Shown: piece after piece, positions 1 through 7,914 of the stretch
Position numbering within the stretch: position 1 is the stretch's first letter
Layout: each line of letters opens with the position of its first letter
NCBI GenBank assembly: GCA_035772735.1
Contig: JASDFA010000002.1
Coordinates: 6,200,001 to 6,264,000, forward strand
DNA from: Datura wrightii
Lineage: Eukaryota; Streptophyta; Magnoliopsida; Solanales; Solanaceae
Direction of reading: 5' to 3'
DNA length: 64,000 nt
Notes under the pieces: model-generated
Seen by the model: only the letters and a program-made list of their open reading frames with translations
The model's database searches: none
Told to the model about the DNA's origin: nothing
Program-made: the position numbers and the translations under genes

Positions 1-1380
1 TTTTCAACACATTCCCCTAAACTCATGAACATTGTTTCTCTCTTTTCTTTTTCCTCTCATCCCATTCATGCTTGTTTACTTTCGTATGGCCCATTTCATC
101 AAACACACTTGAGACAACAACAAAGGGTTTTCATGCACCTTCATTATCATTTCATTATAACAAGTGCCTCTTCAACCTCTTCTTTTCTTTCCTCACTCTG
201 CTTTTCTTTTCTTTCCACTCTTCTCACTCTTTGACACTTCGGGAAGATTTTTCTTTTCTTAAGCGCTTAAGAGTTTTGTATCGACTTTACGGCTAATGAA
301 AAGAAGGAATAAAGCTTAGTTTATACAATTTTGGACACAAGAAAGAAATAATCGGCTAAAGGCTCAACGGGCTGACTAGGGTATACAGTCACATAAAAAG
401 GTAGAGTATGATAAGAAAAAAATATAGAAACTCTCGGTTAAAACAAAGAAATGCCTACATCCTTTCCAACACTACACTTCCTTCATTTCGTTTTGTACAC
501 ACTCCAGGCAAGTTCTAGACACTTCACAATAGCATGGAATAACAATACCTCACTTCACACTTCATGCACATGCTCGATTCAAGATGCATTCACAGACTCT
601 TTAATTAGCCAATTACATGAATTCAAAAATTAAGCCTCAATCACACCGAATCAAATTCTACAGCCTAGGTAACTCAACATATTTACAAAATTGCATGCTT
701 TCATACGAATCACTTTTACATTTTGAATATCAGTTACAACACGCAACCATAATTTCACAACCATATAGTAACTACAGGTTCAGTGATGCAATCCACCAAA
801 GAAAGAAAAAAAAACCGAAAACTAATTAAAATCACTACTCCTACCGACTACATTTCCCTTAAGACGGTCATCATCCATCCATCATAGGGAACGGTCCCTA
901 ACTATGACATCGGTTCAATGGGACTATTCTCGGTAAAAGAACCAAAAACAAACTCCGAGAAACCCAAAAATAAAAATCGAAAAATTTTGCAACACATCGA
1001 TCATTTCGATGGAAAAATATTTCCAAAATATTTTACTATGTACAAAATATTTTCGCAAAAATTTTAAAAATATCAATCATTTTGATAGAGAAGAAAAAAA
1101 AATATTTACAAAATTTACAAAATTTGTACCAGCTGGCAACCAAAACATTTCACAACACACATCAATTACCACAAAAATATGTACCTATACAGATACAAAC
1201 CAGTTTGCACTCACAACCACAGGGAAACATAAACATACATACAAAACAAAGGAAGAACATACAGTAAATCAGCCCAGCCCCAACACCTAGCTACTCCCCA
1301 CCCCACACTTAAATCGAACACTGTCCCCAGTGTTCACAAAAATTAAAATCACAAAATTTTCGGGTGGTGGAACTCCCTGA
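1..1380 (-). other. E1 non-coding 3' internal tract
   Basis: No coding potential is visible in this AT-rich stretch. It aligns along its length with 28085-29367 in H and 34362-35710 in N, including the conserved block around 845-900 that recurs near 28930, 35210 and, in diverged form, 61735. It lies downstream of the extra ORF and upstream of the 3' LTR on the minus strand. It may hold the 3' UTR of the extra ORF. Confidence 0.75.
1316..1335 (-). other. Perfect 8-bp-arm hairpin after the extra ORF, next to a PPT-like tract
   Basis: The plus strand reads GAACACTG, loop TCCC, CAGTGTTC: a perfect inverted repeat 45 bp past the extra ORF stop. A purine tract on the minus strand (1297-1313, core AAGTGTGGGGT) follows directly. 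The same pair occurs in N (35648-35667) and H (29304-29323, one G-U pair), with a diverged version in E5 (61992-62011). Confidence 0.8.
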
Positions 1381-2541
1381 TCAGTCGAAATATTTGACTT
1401 CTTCATCCGGTGCTGCTGCCTCATCGCCCATGTCCGAGTCACCTCCATCGTCGTCATCGGACTCCACATCGGAGTCCTCCCGACGTGTCTCCTCGTCCGT
1501 GGGGACACCATCGTCAGTGGGCTCGACGAAGGCTGGCCCCACTCGGCACAAAGCTCTGGCGTTCTCGCCAAACGGGTAATCCAGCTCCAGCTGCCATAAC
1601 TCTTCCTCTGTGGCTGGTCTCCCACCAACCCGGAGCTGAAGCATCTGCATACCAAACATTCGTGCCAAGTACTGATCGTCACGAGCATGTCGCTCGCCCA
1701 GTGTCAACACTGGCCCGTGTGTGGTGTCGGGGGCCTTGGTTTTGGTCACATCAAGGGCCCTCCGCTCCAACTGCAGGATGTAGTCCAAAGCCTCTTCCTC
1801 GACATCGAGGCCCCGGAGAAAGGTGGTGATGAGTCCGCCGAACCCATACCTGTGGCCCTGGTGTAGTCGGGCTCTCTTCATGGCGGATATGATAACCGCC
1901 CCAACATTAATCTCCAGCCCTTTCATAAGGGCATACACCAGGCAGACACGGTCCCGGGTCACATCCGTCATGTGAACCCCCGGGATCAAGCACAAACACA
2001 CTATCTTCAGCCATATTCTGGCCTCCCTGTTCATCTGCGAATAAGGCAGAGTCTGGTGGTAACCCCTCTCCTTATGCCTGCTCCATCGGGATGTGGACCG
2101 AGCCCTACACAAAGTGCGTCTGATATCGGCGTATGGTAGGGTGATGTTCAGCTGGCGGAGAACGTGGGCATCTGTGTCCCGCGCTCCAACGATGGCATTT
2201 AATTTTTGGGGTTCCAGAGTGACAATCTGTCCTCTGATTTTTATTGTGTGGCTTCTGATGGCCGGGTTCCAATTTGCATAGAACTCCCGGACTAAGTGTA
2301 GGTTGCACTCCTTGGGCTCCTGAAATATGAAGCTGAGCCCGGCTGCCTCGATTCTCTGCACAATACGGGGGAACTCCTCTGCTAGTGGTTCCCGTGCAAT
2401 ATGCTCCTCAGGGAAGTACTTATTTTCCTTGTGTTTAGCGTACCACTTCTTCCCTTCATCGGTCACCCACCTCGTTCCGTATTGGCGGAGTTGGCCGCGC
2501 GGAATAGCTGGTGCAGCTGGGACTGCAGTGCGCAATCTCAT
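1381..2541 (-). CDS. Extra ORF: putative plant transposon protein-domain protein (E1 copy, early stop)
   Basis: A 386-residue frame in the env position of the element. Residues about 30-260 resemble the family annotated as 'putative plant transposon protein domain': an FYANWN motif near 88-92, a KIRGQ segment near 101, and a VYALMKGLEINVGAVI helix near 202-217. The C-terminus (340-386) is very acidic. I see no signal peptide or membrane segment, so it does not look like an envelope protein. Compared with N and H, the true start is the ATG at 2599-2601, two bases or so past a splice acceptor; codon 20 is TGA (2542-2544) where N has CGA, a CpG transition. The listed start is the next ATG. Function is unknown; a nuclear role is only a guess from the basic N-terminus seen in N and the acidic tail. 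Confidence 0.75.
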   Translation of the reverse strand: MRLRTAVPAAPAIPRGQLRQYGTRWVTDEGKKWYAKHKENKYFPEEHIAREPLAEEFPRIVQRIEAAGLSFIFQEPKECNLHLVREFYANWNPAIRSHTIKIRGQIVTLEPQKLNAIVGARDTDAHVLRQLNITLPYADIRRTLCRARSTSRWSRHKERGYHQTLPYSQMNREARIWLKIVCLCLIPGVHMTDVTRDRVCLVYALMKGLEINVGAVIISAMKRARLHQGHRYGFGGLITTFLRGLDVEEEALDYILQLERRALDVTKTKAPDTTHGPVLTLGERHARDDQYLARMFGMQMLQLRVGGRPATEEELWQLELDYPFGENARALCRVGPAFVEPTDDGVPTDEETRREDSDVESDDDDGGDSDMGDEAAAPDEEVKYFD

Positions 2542-2606
2542 TCATTTTCTCCCGGTGCCTGAAGTAGAAGCACCTTTACCCTTATCCTGCCTACTAGCCA
2601 TTGTAC

Positions 2607-3309
2607 CTGTTAACATAAATAAACAAGCACAATGTCAAGCTAAATGCATATTAGCTTCGGCTAAGGTCAGGTTAAACTAAGTTTACCCCACACTTAGTCC
2701 TTAGCTACGGTTACGATACTACGGCAAGGATCACTTTATTTACACCAAAAACAAACAACTATACAATTTATGCTTCGTGTGTTCACAAAAAATTTTTCGA
2801 AAGTATAACTTTTAGCGTACTACTCAGACTTCATACAGCTAATCCCAATCCTATCATCGCTAGCAATTCAACCATCGCACTTAGCAACGAAAACAACAAA
2901 CAAAAACAACGACAAAAATTCTATATACATACGAATCCAAATAATCAAACCAATTTGAACAATTTTCACCTTTTCCCAAAAATTCGAGAATTCGTCGTCT
3001 TTTACACTCTAACAATATTTACAACGACTATCTCAATTCACAAACACACCCCGACATATAATTCACCAATTTATCAAGTTACCCAATTCAATTTTAACAA
3101 CCCCAGCCCTAGAATTCAATTTTACAATCAAATTCGAATCATTCACGCAATCAACAAGTTCAAATGCTAATTACAACATTCCGAACATTTATCAATCAAA
3201 GAATAATTCAATTTCATGCTAAATTGCTAATTAGGGTGATTTATCTCACCTCCCATGCTCAAATTCGACTAAAATCGACAAGAACTTGAGAGAAATGAGG
3301 AAAACATAC
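2607..3309 (-). other. Predicted intron in the leader of the E1 extra ORF
   Basis: On the minus strand the 5' splice site reads AG|GTATGT (plus strand ACATACCT, 3304-3311) and the acceptor reads TTAACAG|G ending at 2607, six bases before the ATG at 2601. Sites in the same places exist in N (36937-37632) and H (30595-31261), while the intron interior is AT-rich and diverged. A PPT-like core (CTAAGTGTGGGGTAA on the minus strand) lies inside at about 2682-2700. Prediction from sequence only. Confidence 0.6.
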
Positions 3310-3484
3310 CTTTACGTTGAATAACCAAAGAAACTTGACAAATTGTTTGCTTAGTAGCGTGGCACGTTGGTTGGGAGAGGGAACTTAGGTGTTTGGTCGC
3401 GGAGAAGAGAGGAAATGGGGAAAAAGGGCAAAAATTCGGGGTTTAAAATGAAAGAAATACGCGGGTCACCCGGTGTGACCCGTC

Positions 3485-3660
3485 ACAAAATATAGGGCAA
3501 CGTGTCATGGAGGGTAACGCGGAGCCCCTCCTCCGTGACACGGAGCCAACGCGATGGCTCACTGGAATTTTTTTAAAAAAATTCAGATTTAACCTCAACG
3601 TGTCACGGAGGGTAACGCGGATCCCTTCCTCCATGACACGGAGCCATCGCCCCAGTGCAC
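3485..3660 (-). promoter_or_regulatory. E1 internal promoter-like hairpin block upstream of the extra ORF
   Basis: Two GC-rich inverted repeats lie in an otherwise AT-rich tract, with cores CGTGTCA(T/C)GGAGG and CCTCCGTGACACGG around 3500-3532 and 3599-3641. The same modules stand upstream of the TATA box in every LTR of this family. On the minus strand the block is followed by a weak TATA-like CCTATATTTTG, then the inverted repeat GGGTCAC-CCGGT-GTGACCC (3465-3483) and the leader exon ending at the predicted 5' splice site. I infer a second promoter for the extra ORF. Confidence 0.55.
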
Positions 3661-3897
3661 TGCCTCTTCATTTTATTCATTTTTTCATACCTTGCCTTTT
3701 CCTTCCCGATTCCATGCATATTTTTCTCCGTTTGACCTGAAAATCACCTTACTAAACAAAATTGGTTAGATTAATAGATTTCCCTAACTAAAATGAAAAA
3801 TACTAACTAAAACAAAAATTCTATACTAACTCAAGAAAAAGAAAAATTAAAATAAAAACTATTTACACTTTACTAAACAAAAGAAAAAAATATTTTT

Positions 3898-3915
3898 CAC
3901 GGGTTGTCTCCCGTG
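3898..3915 (-). other. Post-pol hairpin (E1 copy)
   Basis: On the minus strand the reading is CACGGG, loop AGACAA, CCCGTG, about 40 bases past the gag-pol stop. It is followed leftward by unrelated AT-rich sequence and preceded by a conserved GTAAACCAGGCGC segment. It is conserved in H (31830-31847), N (38222-38239, one arm damaged) and E5 (62268-62285, stem CTTGGG/CCCAAG). Function unknown. Confidence 0.8.
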
Positions 3916-3955
3916 CAGCGCCTGGTTTACCGTCGCGGCTCGACGTCCTTTATGT

Positions 3956-6349
3956 TCAATTATCCACTAGGGTGATAGACGATTTTTCATGATCCTTGTC
4001 CTCCCCCCAGTAGTGCTCACCTTTGTCTGGTGGTCTTCCCATCAACTCTCGGGAATCACTCATTTGATTAGCCTTCCCATGATCAATTACATTGATCACC
4101 GAGAGTTCTTCATTTACCATCGGGAGCTTGAGTGCTTTGTACACATCGAACACTTCTACCTTGTCATGTGCTTGCATTGTAAGTTGACCCGCAGCCACGT
4201 CGATTAATGCTTTTCCGGTTGCCAAGAAGGGTCGTCCCAAAATAAATGGGACTTCAGCATCTGGTTCAAAATCCAGAACAATAAAATCAACCGGAAAAAT
4301 GAGGGAGCCCACTTGCACAAGCACATCCTCAACAATGCCATCCGGCCTAGCTAAGGATCTGTCTGCTAACTGCAAGATTACGGTTGTAGGTCTAGGACTC
4401 CCTAGACCTAACTTTCTGAATACCGAAGATGGCATCAGACTTATGCTCGCCCCCAAGTCACATAATCCACGAGCTCGGATACTCTGCCCAATTGTAAGCT
4501 GGATAGTAAAACTTCCAGGGTCTTTTAGCTTCGTAGGCAGTCTATTTTGGATCCGGGAAGTGCATTCCTCCGTCAAAGCTACCGTGGCATACTCAGTCAG
4601 ACGACTTTTGTTGGCCACGATGTCTTTAATATATTTAGCATATTTTGGCACTCCCTGCAAGACATCAACAAGAGGTAAATTAACATGTACCTGTTTAAGC
4701 ACCTCCATAAATTTCTTGAAACACGCCTCCTCCTTGTGTTTCTTGAGTCGTTTAGGGAACGGGGGTGGAGGCCTTTCTGATTCAGCTTCTTTGGTCCTCC
4801 CCTTATCCGCAAGTTTCTCTCCCTCAACATCTGCTGCTCCTGACTTTTGACGCGGTCTTTCCGGTTCCACCTCCTTCAACTGCAAACTACTCCTCGTGGT
4901 CACCGCATTTACCTGCTTCGGATTAGGATCCGTGTCGCTAGGCAGTCCTCCTCTGGGCCTTGTGTTTTGGGCACTAGCAAATTGCCCAAATTGATACTCA
5001 AGAGCCTTGGTCACTAATTGATTATTCTTCACTTCGGCTGCCAATTTAACATAGTCAGCCTGCAATTGCGCCTGATTAGCGATCATGGTCTTGAACATTT
5101 CCTCAGTGGTAGGTGATGGTGGTGGAGGAGGGGCATTGTGATTTCTGAATTGGGATTGGTAGTTCTGTTGCCCTCCTTGATTCCTGTGCATACCCTGACC
5201 CGAACTTTGGCCTTGTTGGTTGTTGCTACCCCAAGAAAAATTTGGATGGTTCCTCCAATTTGAGTTGTAGCCGCTACCAAACTGCTGCTGATTTCTTTGT
5301 TCATTGCCCACAAAGTTAACCAAATCTGGGTTTGCTCCACAGCACTCAGCTGAATGCTCACTGCTACCACACACTTCACACCACATTTGCTGGACCGCAT
5401 TGACTGAAGTTGAAGGCTGGTTCAAGTTCATATTGCTGAAGTGGTTGTTTAACTGATTCTGCAAGGCAGCTATCTGTACAGCGATAGCTGTAAATCCATC
5501 CACTTCAAGCACTCCTGCTGCTTTCCTTGCTCCCCCTCTAGTTGAATCTGCATTCCATTCTGGATTGCCCTGTGAAATTCGGTTAAGCAAAGTGTACAGC
5601 TCCTCATAAGTCTTTTCCAGCGCTTGCCCTCCAGCTGCTGAGTCTAACAAAATTTTAGTATGGGGTTCCAAACCCTCAATAAATGTGTGTACCAACACCT
5701 CATTGGACTGATGATGATGAGGACAGTCCCGCAACATGGATTTAAATCTTTCCCAGGCTTGATATAAATTTTCTCCCTCCCTCTGTTTGAAACTTAGAAT
5801 TTGACTTCTAAGTCTGGCTGTTTTACCAGAGGGAAAAAATCTTATCAAAAACTTCTGTGCTAGATCATCCCACGTTGATATAGAATTTGGTGGTTCAGCA
5901 TTTAACCACCTCTTGGCTTCACCAAGTAAGGAAAACGGAAATAGGGTGAGCCGAACATAATCAGGTGACACTCCAGCGGGTATATAAGTGTCACTTATCT
6001 CCAAAAAATTCTGGAGATGTTGTTGTGGGTCTTCATGAGGGAGACCGGTAAATTGCCCGCTTGTGTGCAAAAGTTGCACCATATTCTGCTTTAATTCAAA
6101 TCTCCCTCCAGGCTCTGGTTTGCGGATACTTGAATGTACATTGTTAGCATGTGGGATTGCCACCTCGCGAACCGGCGTTGCTGCTGCTTCGTCGGGCACT
6201 AACACTGCCCTCACAACCGGTGGATTTTGTTGCTCCATTATAGATTGTCTGAGCAACTGCAGCTTCTTTTGGAGAGCTTCTCTGTGTTTACTATGAAATT
6301 CACGTTCAGGCTCTATATAAGATTCCACCAGCTCCTTGTCCTTTGCCAG
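3956..6349 (-). CDS. gag: Gag-protease polyprotein fused in frame to the integrase C-terminal tail (E1)
   Basis: One uninterrupted frame. Counting from the GTG at 6328, there are 790 residues; I start at the CTG at 6347-6349, which has A at -3 and G at +4, because an in-frame TGA stands just upstream (6353-6355) and coding conservation extends above the first ATG (residue 31). Retrotransposon gag domain at about 125-220 (capsid), zinc knuckle CX2CX4HX4C at 317-330 (nucleic acid binding), proline-rich linker at 400-406, aspartic protease with DLGAS at 624-628 and ILGRPFLAT at 696-704. Residues 771-787 (HYWGED...EKSSIT) match the last integrase residues of N, so RT, RNase H and the integrase core were lost by one in-frame deletion near 4012-4025. 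The frame is open from gag to the tail, unlike the same region in N or H. It could supply or borrow particles but cannot copy itself. Confidence 0.9.
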   Translation of the reverse strand: MAKDKELVESYIEPEREFHSKHREALQKKLQLLRQSIMEQQNPPVVRAVLVPDEAAATPVREVAIPHANNVHSSIRKPEPGGRFELKQNMVQLLHTSGQFTGLPHEDPQQHLQNFLEISDTYIPAGVSPDYVRLTLFPFSLLGEAKRWLNAEPPNSISTWDDLAQKFLIRFFPSGKTARLRSQILSFKQREGENLYQAWERFKSMLRDCPHHHQSNEVLVHTFIEGLEPHTKILLDSAAGGQALEKTYEELYTLLNRISQGNPEWNADSTRGGARKAAGVLEVDGFTAIAVQIAALQNQLNNHFSNMNLNQPSTSVNAVQQMWCEVCGSSEHSAECCGANPDLVNFVGNEQRNQQQFGSGYNSNWRNHPNFSWGSNNQQGQSSGQGMHRNQGGQQNYQSQFRNHNAPPPPPSPTTEEMFKTMIANQAQLQADYVKLAAEVKNNQLVTKALEYQFGQFASAQNTRPRGGLPSDTDPNPKQVNAVTTRSSLQLKEVEPERPRQKSGAADVEGEKLADKGRTKEAESERPPPPFPKRLKKHKEEACFKKFMEVLKQVHVNLPLVDVLQGVPKYAKYIKDIVANKSRLTEYATVALTEECTSRIQNRLPTKLKDPGSFTIQLTIGQSIRARGLCDLGASISLMPSSVFRKLGLGSPRPTTVILQLADRSLARPDGIVEDVLVQVGSLIFPVDFIVLDFEPDAEVPFILGRPFLATGKALIDVAAGQLTMQAHDKVEVFDVYKALKLPMVNEELSVINVIDHGKANQMSDSRELMGRPPDKGEHYWGEDKDHEKSSITLVDN

Positions 6350-6466
6350 TGTTCACAGAAATTAAGTCTGCAAAATACAGGCTAAGACCAAGTTGTCAAC
6401 ACTTAAGAAAATAAAACAAAAATACAGTAAATTTACACTTAACACAATTTCACCAATTGCCTAGTC

Positions 6467-6484
6467 TCCCCGGCAACGACGCCA
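6467..6484 (-). other. Primer binding site, tRNA-Asp type (E1)
   Basis: On the minus strand it reads TGGCGTCGTTGCCGGGGA, six bases inside the LTR. It matches the Athila/Tat tRNA-Asp primer site except for one C-to-T change (GCGCC to GCGTC). A conserved TTTTGCAG acceptor-like site (ending at 6368) lies between it and gag. Confidence 0.9.
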
Positions 6485-6490
6485 AAAACT

Positions 6491-7914
6491 TGTTCGGTGC
6501 GTTTGTTAGGTGTTAAAAACCGACACGCAAGTGCACGTGGTCAAACAAGTAAAAAAGTGGCAAAGTAAGCCAAGTATCGAACCAAGGAGACTCTGGATAA
6601 GTAAAATTGCTTAAGTATAATATATTCTAGCTCACTTCTAATTATGCTGACAACAACGTAACCAAAAGTAAATAATTTTTGTTTATAAATTATGTACTAA
6701 AACTATTAACAAATATTTACTTTGAATTGAAACTATGGATATGAGCATGCCAAGGTTAAGAACAAGTAATGAACTTGATTATAATCATAATTTGGTTATT
6801 CTTCTCTTCCTGTTGCTAGCCAAGAACATTAGCCTAGAATTAAAACTCTCGTATTTAATCTCACTTTAGAATCATAAACCATCTGTCTACATTTTTGTGA
6901 TCAAATGCAATTTATGACCTAGCAATACAATTCCGGTTCCTAAATTGACTAATACGGCTTTCAAGTATATTTCTATCAGGAAAGCACATCAAAACCCAAT
7001 TTTCCCAAATCAAGTTAAGAACAATACCCTATTAATTCACAACTTTCCAATTTCTTGCTCTCTCGAGTGAAATTGGACTTTTTAGATGTACATTAATGTC
7101 GGCCAGACACTAATGCAGTAAGAACAAGAATTAATAGAACAACATGGAAGAAGAAGAAGAAAGCCATATAATTAACAATCAAAATTCATCACCATTGTTC
7201 AAAACCTCAGCAAGGAAGAGAATTAGCCACTCATTTGTGGATTAATCATCCTAAAACAAGTGTTAATCATACAAACAATTGATTGAAAGAAGAAAGAAAG
7301 AGAGAAAAACCCTTAGCTTTTTCGTCCCTCAACTGCCTGTAACCCACGTCCTTGCTCCACCAAGTCTGAATTAATTAAAAATAAGCCTAAGTGTTCTATT
7401 TATACTAGTGGGAATTTTTTCCGGAATAACAAGCAACGTGTCACGGAGGCCAACGCGGAGCACTGCCTCCGTGACACAGCGTGGACGCGGAACCTCACTG
7501 GAAATCCAGGGTCCGGGATTATAGCCTCAACGTGGCACGGCATGCAACGCGGAGGCTTGCCTCCGTGCCACGGAGCTGTCACGAGGCTTCACTGGAAATT
7601 GCCAATTAAATCACCCTCCAGGCAGTGTGCCTCCGCGATGGTAGCGTGGCACGGCTCCATCGCGGAGCCCCTTTACATTGCGCATTCCAATGTCTTTTCC
7701 GTGCTTGCATCCAAGTCCAACTCCGATATTGTTCCAACATGCATTTTAGCTCCTAAAAATCATGTTTTACCTACAAAACAATGCTAATCATGTTGGTTAG
7801 TATAAATTCACATTTTATTACCAATTACATGAAAATGTATACACATTGCACAACAAACAAGGCGAAAATGATACGTTTGAGTATCACTTGGGCATATAAA
7901 TCTGCCCAAGATCA
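6491..7914 (-). repeat. 5' LTR of E1
   Basis: 1424 bp, TG...CA on both strands: plus-strand TGTTCGG at the left edge, GCCCAAGATCA at the right. The left part holds the conserved segment around AGTATCGA(A/T)CC...AGGGACT (or its variant) shared by all LTRs of the family. The right part holds the GC hairpin block and TATA box. It is more diverged from N and H than their own LTR pairs are from each other. Confidence 0.92.
7397..7667 (-). promoter_or_regulatory. LTR promoter: TATA box plus U3 hairpin array (E1)
   Basis: On the minus strand TATAAATAG (7397-7405) lies about 30 bp downstream of three GC-rich inverted repeats: GTGTCACGGAGGC/GCCTCCGTGACAC (7438-7478), CGTGGCACGG/CCGTGCCACG (about 7531-7570) and CCGCGATGG/CCATCGCGG (about 7632-7667). 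The same array is in the other LTRs, at about 16288-16520, 27082-27320, 32930-33160, 44728-44965 and 48650-48885. Confidence 0.7.

Larger units (their letters stand above)
1..7914 (-). mobile_element. E1: Athila-like Ty3/gypsy element lacking RT-RNase H-integrase, 3' end outside window
   Basis: On the minus strand the order is 5' LTR (6491-7914), primer site, gag-protease frame, post-pol hairpin, internal promoter block, extra ORF and a non-coding 3' tract that runs off the window. By alignment with element N, base 1 corresponds to about N position 34362, so the polypurine tract and 3' LTR should lie about 0.55 kb to the left. The RT-RNase H-integrase segment present in N is absent, with protease coding joined in frame to the last integrase codons. 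The 5 bp right of the LTR are CCCAC (7915-7919); the partner duplication is outside the window. It is best described as a non-autonomous gag-protease element. Confidence 0.9.

Noticed and set aside
25..829. Several short plus-strand open frames at the left edge
   Set aside because: They lie in the non-coding tract downstream of the extra ORF, are not conserved as protein in H or N, and have poor composition.
1410..1829. Plus-strand open frames opposite the extra ORF
   Set aside because: They mirror the conserved minus-strand protein and show no domain or conserved start.
4299..4850. Long plus-strand open frame (183 codons) opposite E1 protease
   Set aside because: It is antisense to a well-supported gag-protease frame, has low-complexity composition and recurs only as the mirror of conserved coding (also 41394-42056).
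6467..6484. tRNA-Asp gene fragment
   Set aside because: Only the 18 bases complementary to the tRNA 3' end are present, beside an LTR, so it is a primer site and not a tRNA gene.
7434..7667. Repeated GC-rich palindromes resembling a CRISPR array
   Set aside because: Units are unequal, spacing is irregular and they sit in the U3 of plant LTRs; this is a eukaryotic genome.
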